In this document: positions 54,283 to 64,000 of the stretch, in pieces
Position numbering within the stretch: position 1 is the stretch's first letter
Layout of the letters: every line of letters starts with the position of its first letter
Assembly (NCBI RefSeq): GCF_033958435.1
Contig: NC_134145.1
Span: 40,885,501 to 40,949,500, forward strand
DNA: 64,000 nucleotides
DNA from: Carettochelys insculpta
Lineage: Eukaryota; Chordata; Testudines; Carettochelyidae
Reading direction: 5' to 3'
Translations under genes and position numbers: made by a program
Notes under the pieces: generated by a model
The model's input: the letters and a program-made list of their open reading frames with translations, nothing else
What the model was told of the DNA's origin: nothing
Database searches by the model: none

Positions 54283-56233
54283 CTGTGATAAATCTTCCTA
54301 CCAAAAAGTCTAATTGTTTTGGATCCCAAAATTTTCTGTGGAAGTCCATATAGCTTAGAAAAAAGTCCAATCATTCTTTACACATCACGATTTTTATTTC
54401 AGATGTGCTATGGTTATTCAGACATTTGTAAGTATTAAGAGGACCACAATTGCCCCTTGTCTGTTAGTTTGGCTAATTTCTTGCCCTTCTTACAATGGGA
54501 AGGAGAAGGAACAAGATATGCTAAGTTTTAAAGTCTCTCTGTGGAAATGGGAAACTGTGGATCCTGGGAGTAAAGTGTGCGTGTTTTCTGCCCTTTTTAT
54601 ACCAGTGCAATGCCACTTAGGTCAATGAGAACTGCACATCTGTGACTGAAAACAGAATATGTTGGACAGAATATTACTCGAGAGCTTTATTCAAGGCTTC
54701 ATGTCACTGCTAATATTCCACCATTGTCCAGAATCGTCCAGGCATGATCTCCAAATGCAAGGAGATACACCATAAGCTCTTTGGGACAGATTATAGGACA
54801 CAAAGCATCCTATAAAGAAGAGAGAGGAATAGACAAAGACTGCTTTTTTTATACACTTTCAATGTATGCCTGAAAATGCATATGAGTAAAGAACCATGGG
54901 GGCCTGTCTGGTTGCCACTGAACTCAGTGAGAATCTTTCCACTCACTGAGTTTTTGGAAGGGTCAAAAAAAGGAATAAACAGTAAAGGGGATGTGAGTTG
55001 GAACAGGGGTTGTGAACCTTTTTCCATCAATGGTGAAGGTGGTTAGCGCTGTAGGAGGTATAGTGATACACTGGGAGTTATTAATAGCTTTCAGAATTCC
55101 TTTTCTGCCTCTGTGAATGAATAGCTATAGTCATTTCTATAGGATACTGGGGGGCAATTTTTAAGGTATAGGCAGCTGACCATCCTAGTGAGCCTTTTTC
55201 AGTTACTAGGTGGGTTAGGGTTCATGTGGGTATTTTTTCTAGTGTCTGTGGGTAGCAGATATTACAAATTTAGCCCATTGCCAGTGGCTGGCAGAAGTAA
55301 GAATAGCTACTTCTGGGTTCTGAAAAAAAAAACAGTTGGGCTATGTGCTACCAAACAGTCATTATGCACTTAACAAAAAACACCAATACCCTGAACATCC
55401 CGTATTGTCAAAGTTGTTTTTGCTATATATACTTATCTTACTTTTACTTTTAATTCCTATGAAATCTAACAGCTTGAACATACCCTTTTCAGGGTTAAAA
55501 ATGAAAAGGAGCATGCCATTTTCTCCTACCATGAAACCATTCATATTTATTGAATTGTTGTTACTTTAAATGCAGCTTGCTTTAAGCAGCTTTTTTAGTC
55601 CTTTAACTTACTTGAAAGTATTCCTTCAAGTCATTCCCATAAGTGGCACGTCTTGCTGAAACACATAGTATTTAAAGCAAAAGATATTACCCACACCATG
55701 CTTCTGAAATTCAGGGAGCTGTAAAAAAAGGAAAAAAGGGATAAACAAAATCCTTTAAGAAAAGCTCAGTATATTTCCAGTTAGTCTTGCCTATAAGAAA
55801 GAGCCATTTAGGCTTTTCCTGTTACTCAGACAGATATATCCATATTTTTACGTCCTGTGATGTTTATTTTCCCTGAAGAGTGTGGACTACAGTGGACCTT
55901 CTATTTATATTTCTTCAGTTTCTGGACCCACATTTGTTCTAATAAAAAGGCTAACACAGCCAACTAAAACAGTAGTGTGGTGAAGCAGAGTTCCAGAGTG
56001 TGAGCGAGAACCAGCTTCCCCACGTACAAACAGAGAAGCCGATGGCATTAATGATACCTTCCTTACAAGGTACTCCTGCAGAGCCAGAAGGCTCAGCTCT
56101 CTTTCAGCGTCTGCAGATCTTCAGCAGTCAAAGGGTGGGGCAATGGGGGCAGGGAGTAGAAGAGGAAGTGAAAGGAAGCTTGTAGCTCTGACAATAACAC
56201 AGAGATTGTGAGTTCTGTGCTCATGAAAGAGGA
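54283..56233. other. Intergenic AT-rich region
   Basis: About 2 kb without recognisable gene or repeat. Confidence 0.55.
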
Positions 56234-56866
56234 AGGCTATGGTTAATCTACCATAATCTGTTGACAGAAGTCCCCGACAGAAGAGCTTTTCTGAGAAAAC
56301 TGTTGTCAACAGAGTGCAGGCAAACACAAAGGCCATCTGAAAGCATGATCCATTTGGCTACTCTCTCAACAAAACAGGCACTTGGAAGCACAGCAGACAG
56401 GGATGCCCATTATTCTGGATGCTCTATCTGTCAAGAGAAGACTCCCCTAGAGCAGCCACACAGCTTTTTTTTTTGACAGGACCTGTTGACAAAAGGGGCT
56501 CTTCCTCACCAGGGAGAGACAGAAGATTGTCCATGCATGTGCCAGGTTTTTTGAGATACTGTTGACAAATCCCATTTTGTGTATCGACACTCCACTAGTT
56601 TTGTCTACAAAACCAGGGTTTTGCCAGCAAAACTTGCCGCTGTAACCGTAACCTCTAAGCGCCTTTTGCTGAAAGGTTCTGTCAAAAAAAGAATAAAAAC
56701 TGTGTGGATGCTCTGGGGTTGCTTTTCTTGATAGATAGGGTAGCCAAAACAATGGGCAGCCCAGTTCTGATGTGCTTCCAAGGGCCTGTTTTGTGAAGAG
56801 AGTGGCCGGGCACTCTTCTGTCAGGGACTTCTATTAACAAATTGTTGCAGTATAACCATAGTAGCC
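56234..56866. mobile_element. Fold-back MITE, GGCTATGGTTA terminus
   Basis: The left edge GGCTATGGTTAATCTACC and right edge GTATAACCATAGTAGCC are inverted. Inner pairs include TGACAGAAGTCCC with GGGACTTCTATTAAC, and GCACTTGGAAGCACAG with GTGCTTCCAAGGGCC. The centre is near 56550. The arms are decayed, indicating age. Confidence 0.7.
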
Positions 56867-57970
56867 GTGTTTAGCGGTCTGTCTTATTAAGCCACTACAG
56901 CTAGATCAGGATAAGTGTTTTCCCTTCTTCCATGGTCATAACTTCTGCTTTCCTAGCCAATTTTCTCAAGTTACCTATGCACACAGTAGGGTTTAGCCTC
57001 ACTGCTTTCTCTATGATGGGTTACTGACAATACAAAGACTTGTAGTGATGATAATAGCTGGCCTTCGAAGGCTCAGCAGCCTCGCTCAGATACTGTAATC
57101 CACAGAGGAGTATACTTGCCTCTATGTTAAAAGGTTTATGTACCATCCTTTCAAATTGACAGTGTGGCATTTTCCTTGATCAGCAATCCCTTTCCATTTA
57201 TGCTCCAGCTTACTGAGCTATGAATTAGATGCAAAGGTCCAGAAGGTCTGTCTCATCCATGTCTAGTTCGAAAGAGATAATTTGTCCTTAATCTGAAGTC
57301 CCAGAAAGCCTCACGCAATACTGGGTATCAGAGGGACATTGCAGTGTAATACAGAAATGAGGAAAATCCCAAGTCCTGTCCCCATTTTTTCAATATGATG
57401 GTGCATTCATGGCACTACAGTTGAAAGCCAAATTCTGGCTCAGCAATCTTCTGTATATTTTCTAACTTAATTATTTGGGGAGAAGAATAATGCAAAATAT
57501 AAATCTGGGCATGTTTTGAATATTTCAAAAGTCCTTTTGTGTTCCTCAGTTGAATGGCTGTAAATGGATACAATCATCTTCCTTTGTCTTTCTAAACCAG
57601 TCTGCCACCAACCTGTACCTGTTAAGCAAATAGCTGAACCCATGTTTGGAGGGAACAGCTATCCCAGGAGTGGTTTCCTGAGCAATGGCTGCAGTGTTGT
57701 ATGCTGGGTAACCCAGGATCACCATAGACATGCTATTAATGTCAAAGGAGTTATTTTGGAATACAGTTTCAATGAGCACAAATCTAGAGTTTGAGGGAAA
57801 TTCTGAATTATGTATGGACATTCTTTGACCCACTTTGCTTCTGAGAACATGTGAAGGGTAGGCTTGCTTTATCACTGACTACTACTTGTTTATATAGAGG
57901 CACTCTTTAATTTTTTTGTGTGATTTTAGAAAGAATAGATGACTTCTATGACTAGCTCCTGCACAGTTAA
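56867..57970. other. Intergenic spacer
   Basis: No gene or clear repeat was recognised. Confidence 0.5.
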
Positions 57971-58463
57971 GGCTATGTCTACACAGCAGCGTTATTTTGA
58001 AATAAGCTATTCTGGAAGAGATTTTCTGGAATATCTTATTTTGAAATAGTGCATCTATACACAAAGACCATTTCTACACATGCAGGATCTTCCGGAAGAT
58101 CCATGGAGCATCTACACATATAAGGCACTCTTCTGGAAGGAATTCGGAAGAAGGCCCCCCATCCTCTGGATTCCGTTCTCTGCTGCAGAATCAGGAAGTC
58201 TTCCAGAAGGGACGTGTAGATGCTCACAGACCGCTTCTTCTGGAAGAAGCAGTCTGCCATGGCAGCAGCCCCCTGGAGAATGGGGACAGTCTAGGCAACC
58301 CCAGTAGGCTTCTGTGATCTTTGGGTCCTGCAGCCTGTAAAGCTGCAAGGACCCGGAGACCCTGTGGCAGAAAGCTGAGTGTGTGAGACAGACAGCACAT
58401 GCAGGACTGCTAGCCACACTCCCCTGAGACCCCGTGCAATCCACTGAGCCGTTACTCAGAGAG

Positions 58464-59500
58464 ATGGCCAGCAGGCCAGCATCCTGCACCAGCCAGGGCA
58501 GCCACAGCAACCTGGACGAGGGCACCCAGGACCCCGAACGGGCTTTCAAATGGAGGACCCCTCGTGGACCGAGCCAGAGCTCCAGGACCTCCTGGGCTCT
58601 GGAGCAATGAGGAGGTCCTCCAGGACACCATCAGGAACTGGTGGAATGCCCCAGCCTTTGCCCACCTCGCCCAGGGCCTGGCTGCCCATGGCCACCCCTC
58701 CCAGACACCTGAGCAAGTGTGCTGCAAGGTGAAGGAGCTGAAGCAGGGGTACATGCATCAGCCAACCAGCTGCCACTTCTACAAGGAGCTGCAAGACCTC
58801 CTGGAATCTGACGATGCCCTACCACCCTGGGTCACAGTGGAGACAGCTGCACCCAAGCCCCCTGCTGCACCAGAGGGGTAGGAGGATTCCGTTACCATCG
58901 ATGTCCCATCAGGCAGGGAGTCCTCAGATGGATTGCTCATCATTGCACTGCCTTCCACTGCCAGCAGCCAGGCCTCCTCCAGTCAGGCATCACTCAACGT
59001 GTACAAGGCCACCTCAGGTAAGTGCACACCATGGAAAAGCCCGGCGGGGCAGGAGCTGCACAGCAGGTCCCTAGTTCCAGGCCCCGATGCCCTGTGGCCT
59101 GTTCCCCATGGAGTACTCCCTGTGCGTGCTAAGGGCCCCTCAGGCAGCACAGCTGTGCCCAGACCCCCCCATAGCTGAGTCTCCCCAGCGCACAAGCCCA
59201 TTGCTGAGGTGGGCCATTGAGGACAGAGCCCCAGTCCTGGCACCATGCCCCAAGGTCCAGTGTGGCGAGTACACATGGGCACACATGGGAGCACCCCTTG
59301 GTACACAGCTGTCCTGTGGGTCTGGGGAGGGGTCAACCATCCAGGGGGTCCAGGGCCATGCCACCCAGGGTCTGGATGTGGCACTGATTCCCCGCTGTCC
59401 CACATCCTTTCTCTCTTACAGCGGCACCATTTGAGGGCCGGGGAAGCCAGATGAGGAGCCTGGGGCCTGCCAGTCCTGTCCAGGCCAGAGGACCCAGCAG
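58464..59500 (+). pseudogene. SANT/trihelix partner remnant of H7
   Basis: Exon 1 spans about 58464-59017 and ends at a good donor (CAG|GTAAGT). Exon 2 begins at 59422 after CTCTTACAG, with the AAPFEG motif equivalent to AAPSEG in the younger family. Trihelix pieces are EDPSWTEPELQDL, LWSNEEVLQDTIRNW, FAHLAQGLAAHGHPSQT and VCCKVKELKQGYMHQ. A frameshift lies near 58600 and an in-frame TAG at 58878-58880. The 3' end of exon 2 is unclear. Confidence 0.72.
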
Positions 59501-59570
59501 CCCACCAGCCAAGCCCAAACTAGCTCCCATGGTCACACCACCTGTCAGGGGCTGCATCAGGCTGCTGGTA

Positions 59571-60860
59571 TCAGGGGGCTGGCTCCACCACCCAGCCCTG
59601 GAGCAGGGTCCCCTCATGTGCCTCGATGAGGTTGCGGAGCGTGCAGCAGGCAACCATGACCTGCAGAACATCCTCCACCCTCACATCAAGGCACATGAGG
59701 AGACATCTGAAGCACACCTTCAGATGGCCGAAGGCATGCTCGACTGGATGCTGGGCCTGTATGAGCTGGGCACTGAACAGCTCCTGGAAGGGCGTGAGGT
59801 GGCCCATGTATGGCTGCATCAACCAGGGCTGGAGTAGGTAGGCCAGGTCACCCGAGAGGCATCGTGACCGCCCCAATGATGTGCTCCCACTGGGGCACAA
59901 ACGTTCTGGCTTCCATCCTGTGGAACAGGGAGGAGTTCTGCAGGATCCACGCATCGTGTGCCCCGCCTTGCCAGCCAACGTAAATGTCTGTGAACCTCCC
60001 ATGGGCGTCTACCACCACCTGGGGCATGACCAAGTGGTGTCCCTTGCCAATGACGTATCGGCCGCCACTGTGGTCTGGGGCTTTGATGGGGATAGATGTC
60101 CCATCGATGACTCCAAAGCACTGGAGGAACCTGATCATGGCAGAGCCCTTGACGACTCTGTCCAGGTCCCGATGCACACCAGCCACTGCACCAGCACATG
60201 GTTGATGGACCTCACTACCTGCAGGGGAATGGGAGCGGGCGCACTTGTGGGCATACGCAGGGGGTCCCTGCCCTCTTCCCCTTCCACTTCCTCCCTCCCT
60301 ACTGGGCTTCCCCTGCTGGGGGATCCCTTCAGCAGTGGGCATGTGGTATCCCCTCTGGGCTAGGCCTGCCTGCCCCCCGGATCTGGCCCCCTCCCACTCC
60401 AGCTCCCAGGGTCCCCCGAGCCCACCAGTCCCCTCCCTCCCCCTTGTGGGAAGGGGCCTGGGGCAGGGCTTACCTGTAGGACGATGGCCCCGACAGTGGA
60501 TGTGCCACACTGAACTGCTGCTCAATGGACCGGCAGCTGTCTGGGGTGTCCAATTTCCAGATGGGGGTGGCCATGCACCTCTCCAGGGAGACAGCCAGCC
60601 TCAGCCAGGTATCCTGGCATTAGAGAATGGGGGTGAGCCAGCTGCAGATCTCCAGGAAGGCCTCCTTCTTCATCCAAAGGTTCTGCAGCCAGTGGTCATT
60701 ATCGCACTCCCCCATGACGACCCTGTCCCACTAGACCATGCTGGTTACATAGATCCAGACGTGCTGGACAGCCCAGGGGGAGCCTGGTGGGGCAATGGGG
60801 TTCAGGACCCACAGGCCTGGGTCTCTGTCTTCACAGGAGGCCAAGGAGGGTGACCAGGAG
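59571..60860 (-). pseudogene. Harbinger transposase remnant of H7
   Basis: On the minus strand an exon 1 remnant (about 60740-60480) contains LQNLWMKKEAFLEICSWLTP and PDSCRSIEQQFSVA. Exon 2 (about 60222-59571) reads RFLQCFGVIDGTSIPIKAPD, GGRYVIGKGHHLVM and YVGWQGGAHDAWILQNSSL. After a frameshift near 59860 it continues AYLLQPWLMQPYMGHL and QHPVEHAFGHLKVCFRCLL. All three DDE-type blocks (IDGT, HDAW, VEHAFG) are still visible. Confidence 0.8.
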
Positions 60861-61770
60861 GATGACTAGCCTGCTGGCCTGCAGCTGCTGGGGTTCCATG
60901 CCTTCTGGTTGACCTGCACTTGACAGGGACCAGGGTCTGCCTTCCTGTGCACAGACGTGGCAGGCCTTAGCAGCTTGTGCAGGGAGGGGCTGTTTGGGTG
61001 GGACCCTTTAAAAGCCAGTGTCTCTGGCAACCCTGGAAGGGCTCCCTGGCTGTGCAACACCATCCATGCCATTTTCTGCTTGTTCTTCTGGAAGAGCACT
61101 AATGCATGTGTGGACATGCTCTTCCAGAAGAAGGGGCAGCTCTTTTGGGGGCCTGTTTAGCTTGTGGGCACTTCTGGAAGATGATCCTCTGGTAGATGCC
61201 TTCCGAAGGATCATCTTCTGGAACAAGTGGCTTTTGTAGAAACAACCAAAATGCATATCAAACTAGCACTCAGCTATTTTGAAATAGAGCATCCAGACAC
61301 AATAAAGCCTGTTTTAGATTAGATCCCTCCGATGAACTACAGCTTATTTTGAAATAGCCCCTATTCTAAAATATCTATTTTGGAATAGGCGCTATTCCTC
61401 ATAGAATGAGGTTTACCAAATTAGAAATAAGCCGTCCACTGTTTTGAAATTATTTCAAAATAATGGCTGCATTGTGTTGACGTTCATAAATTTATTTCAG
61501 AATAGTGGCTGCTATTTTGAAATAACTTTGTCATGTAGACACATCCTCATGGAATCCCTTCTTGCTGCCAGTTCAGATGCTTTGGTAAGTGTTTTTCAAA
61601 ATTTTTTCCTTGATGAGCTACAAGTGCTACCTGGTCTCCAAGGGGAGAAAAGCATTAAGAGATAGTACTAGTGCCTGAAGAATTGTGGAACTCTTACTTC
61701 TAACATAGGTCTCTAGAGCACTCGAAAGATTTGTCAGTGCCATCAGGACTGCTATTTCGAAAAAAGAACC

Positions 61771-61978
61771 CTCAGGTCATCTACACTTTTTTTTCTGAAA
61801 GTATTGTTCAGAAATAGGCTCTCTTACTCATCTGGAAGAGGAAGAGGGCCACTGGAAGAAGTGCTGTGTTCTTTTGGTTTCAGATTAAAAGAGCAGATTG
61901 TGCATGCAAATGCTCCACAGGTTCTTTCAGAAAAGGCCCAGTTCTCTCAAAAGAACTTGCTAGTGTAGATGGAGCCTC
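61771..61978. mobile_element. Small MITE remnant
   Basis: AGGTCATCTACAC at the left and GTGTAGATGGAGCCT at the right are inverted. The interior carries TTCTTTCAGAAA and CTTTTGGTTTCAGA motifs. No duplication is clear. Confidence 0.5.
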
Positions 61979-63487
61979 AGTGCTGTCCTTTGGATTCAAT
62001 AATTAATGGTTTAGTTTTCTTTTGTAGACGTAGCCTAAAACACAAAGCTCCCAGCCCATAACTGGGTGGAAGATTTTTGATGTCATACCTGTTAGAATAT
62101 TTTCAAGGAATTTGTTTAATTAGTAATAAACGTCAAGTAAAGTGGGGATGGGGGAAGTTGTTTATATAATGTTACAATCCTGTAGTATATACTATACTGT
62201 ATTTTCCATAATGCTGTAATTTGCAGTCACCTCACAGGCATTAATCTGAACATCTGTCCAATTGATCAGCTTTTAATTATGAATCTGTTTAACCAAAAAA
62301 GAACCTTCATGTTTTCTAATCAAGCCTTTGTTGTATATAAAGTACATATGGACACTGTAAAAAGAAAAACACCTCCATGCCTTGAGTTTTTGACAGTCTG
62401 TGGGTAGGGTTTAAAGGTTGTTTTGCTCATCAGCATCCTGCCATTTTCTGTCCATTTTGACTGGTTTAGCAGCTGTCTCTCAGCTCATTGTTGCACATGA
62501 GGGTAATCACCAAAGTGATGATCAGTAAAGATAATATGATCTACTTTGCCCTGACTTGAAAGAGAGTGAATGGTGAAAATGGAGCAGATGTAGCATGCTG
62601 CTGGTGAGGGACTCCTTTCTGAATGGTATTGAGGCATACATCCGCTAGCCTGCCATGTGTCCCTAGAGGTTCACTGCCTGCCTGAATCCAGTGTGCAAGA
62701 CACAGCAGAAGATGGCTGATGCTCTTGCAGCTCTCTGATCAGTACCATTCTGCTCATCCACCTTGGCACAAGCACGGCTAGGTATTTCACCTGAGCAGGG
62801 GAGCAAGAGTAAAAGGCACAGGGTCACGGGTTGTGGTTTTGTTCATCCTCCCAGTTTAGACCAAGGTCCTAGACAGATACGAATGTATCCTGGAGATGAA
62901 TTTATGGCTGTGTGTGTGGGGGTGACAGGAGGTCTTTGGCTTCTTTGAACATGGGATCCTCTTCAAGGGAAGATGAGGAGGAGAAGAAGGTGTGCTAAGA
63001 AGAGGTGAGGTCCACCTGACCAAGAAGAGTGAAAAGCATCTTTGAACACTGACTCACTAATCCAATGATAGGGCTTTAAGATAGGTTCAAAGGTGTCAAA
63101 CAATAAAAGCCCATAGGAAAGCATAAAAATACAACCTTAACAAAAGCCTAGATGTTTGTGATGCAGAAAACTACAGCAGGGTCCTGAGAGCAACAAGAAG
63201 AAATTCAGCAGGGAATCTGCTCAACATCTTAAATGTCTATACATGAACATCAGGGCTAAATATTCTTTTGAAAAAACTTCTTTCAGAAGAACACTTCCAA
63301 AAAAACTTCATGCAAAATATTGCAACCACAGACAAAAAAGTGGCTAGAAAAATTGGTCTGCTCTTTTGACAGAGAGCGCCCCCCGCCCCGCCCCCCCCGG
63401 CTGCTCTTTCAGAAGAACAGGCTAGGAAATACCCCAGATCAAAATATCTGGTGCCATGGAGGACGTCTCTTGAAAAAATGGCCCCCA
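61979..63487. other. Intergenic region
   Basis: No gene was recognised. Decayed TTTTGAAAAAAC-type MITE debris lies at about 63249-63480, with a C/G-rich run at 63376-63398. Confidence 0.5.
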
Positions 63488-63683
63488 GGGCATCTACATG
63501 TGTTTTTTTCTGAAAGAATCTTTCGTAAAAAGGTACACTTTCTCATCCAGGACCAGAAGGGAGCTGCTGGAAAAAGTGCTGTGTCCTTTTGATAAGAATG
63601 CATTTTGTGTGTAGGCGCTCCATGGGATTTTTAGAAAGAGCCCTGGCTTTTTGAAAAAAAAATCACTAGAATAGATGTAGTCC
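63488..63683. mobile_element. Small MITE remnant
   Basis: GGGCATCTACATGTG at the left and ATAGATGTAGTCC at the right are inverted. The interior resembles the 61771-61978 repeat (AAAAAGTGCTGTGT against GAAGAAGTGCTGTGT), so the two are probably one family. Confidence 0.55.
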
Positions 63684-64000
63684 AGGAGAATGGGGAATAA
63701 ATGGGAAGAACTAGAAATATTAGGAAAAGCAAAATTACGGCTAATTGGTATCACAGATTTGATGGGATAATTCTCATGACTAAAATATTGGTATAGGGGG
63801 CATAGCTTGTTAAGAAGGGAGGCACTTCATTATTCATCAAGAATATATAGACATTTTATTCTGAGGTCCAGAGGAGGTAAGAGGCATACCTGTGGAGATT
63901 CTTTGCAAAAAAATAAAAGATGCAAGTGACATTGAATTGTATATATAAATATAGAATACGAAGTAGATGAAGCATTCCTGAACAAATAACAGAAATATGC
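63684..64000. other. Intergenic right edge
   Basis: AT-rich DNA; nothing recognisable. Confidence 0.5.

Larger units (their letters stand above)
58066..61247 (-). mobile_element. PIF/Harbinger copy H7 of a different subfamily, nested
   Basis: The left end GACCATTTCTACACATGC and right end GGCTTTTGTAGAAACAACC are imperfect inverted repeats. AAA flanks both sides (58063-58065, 61248-61250). Subterminal motifs are TCTTCCGGAAGA-like, unlike the TTCGAA motifs of H1/H3/H4. The SANT gene is on the plus strand, the transposase on the minus strand, convergent. Length 3,182 bp. Confidence 0.82.
57971..61556. mobile_element. Old GGCTATGTCTACACA-ended element, split by a Harbinger
   Basis: The left piece 57971-58065 starts GGCTATGTCTACACAGC with TTATTTTGAAATAAGC. 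The right piece 61248-61556 has many TATTTTGAAATAG motifs and ends TCATGTAGACACATCC. These pieces belong together around the inner Harbinger. Terminal flanks (TAA, TCA) do not match. Confidence 0.65.

Overview
The window is eukaryotic repeat-rich DNA from a vertebrate, most probably a turtle. The call rests on CR1 LINEs whose 3' ends carry TTCTTATG-type octamer repeats, abundant PIF/Harbinger DNA transposons with GGCTACGTCTACACGTG termini, fold-back MITEs, and a MIR-like SINE remnant. I found no convincing host protein-coding exon, tRNA or rRNA. Every recognisable coding region belongs to a transposable element.

Main system: PIF/Harbinger transposons. Three copies of one family are about 4.1-4.2 kb long (589-6840, 11544-15700, 32884-37032; the first is enlarged by a nested CR1). 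Each carries two convergent, intron-containing genes: a DDE transposase (HTH, one short intron) and a SANT/Myb-trihelix DNA-binding partner (one intron of about 365 bp, helical C-terminal exon). The transposase at 33239-34632 reads as an intact 423-residue protein after splicing. Its partner gene in the same copy is broken. The other two copies share a 7-bp disabling deletion in the partner gene. Three short internal-deletion derivatives (6902-7572, 22448-23157, 53599-54279) retain only the two ends. Older or rearranged relatives lie at 8185-9308, 17096-20090, 23980-26096 and 58066-61247. The last sits inside a still older element (57971-61556). A precisely symmetrical 436-bp palindromic MITE (38682-39117) shares its arm with the left end of the 23980-26096 chimera.

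Retrotransposons. A 5'-truncated CR1 (2514-4698) interrupts the first Harbinger copy, and the sister copy at 34855-34875 shows the empty site. A second CR1 is at 40821-41886 (minus), and older CR1 pieces are at about 15960-16210, 21715-22175 and 51278-51390. Two copies of another APE-type LINE lie head to head: a nearly complete minus-strand copy (27469-30913) and a truncated plus-strand copy (30917-32775). They make a 1.85-kb inverted repeat around a 1.6-kb spacer. A degraded relative is at 51390-52760.

The remaining stretches (9309-11543, 15704-16850, 20091-21714, 41887-47325, 48600-50007, 52760-53598, 54283-56233, 61979-64000) are AT-rich intergenic DNA with only faint repeat remnants. The genes do not form a cellular pathway. 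They act together as a transposon community: Harbinger transposase plus SANT partner mobilise full-length and deleted copies, and LINEs insert among them.
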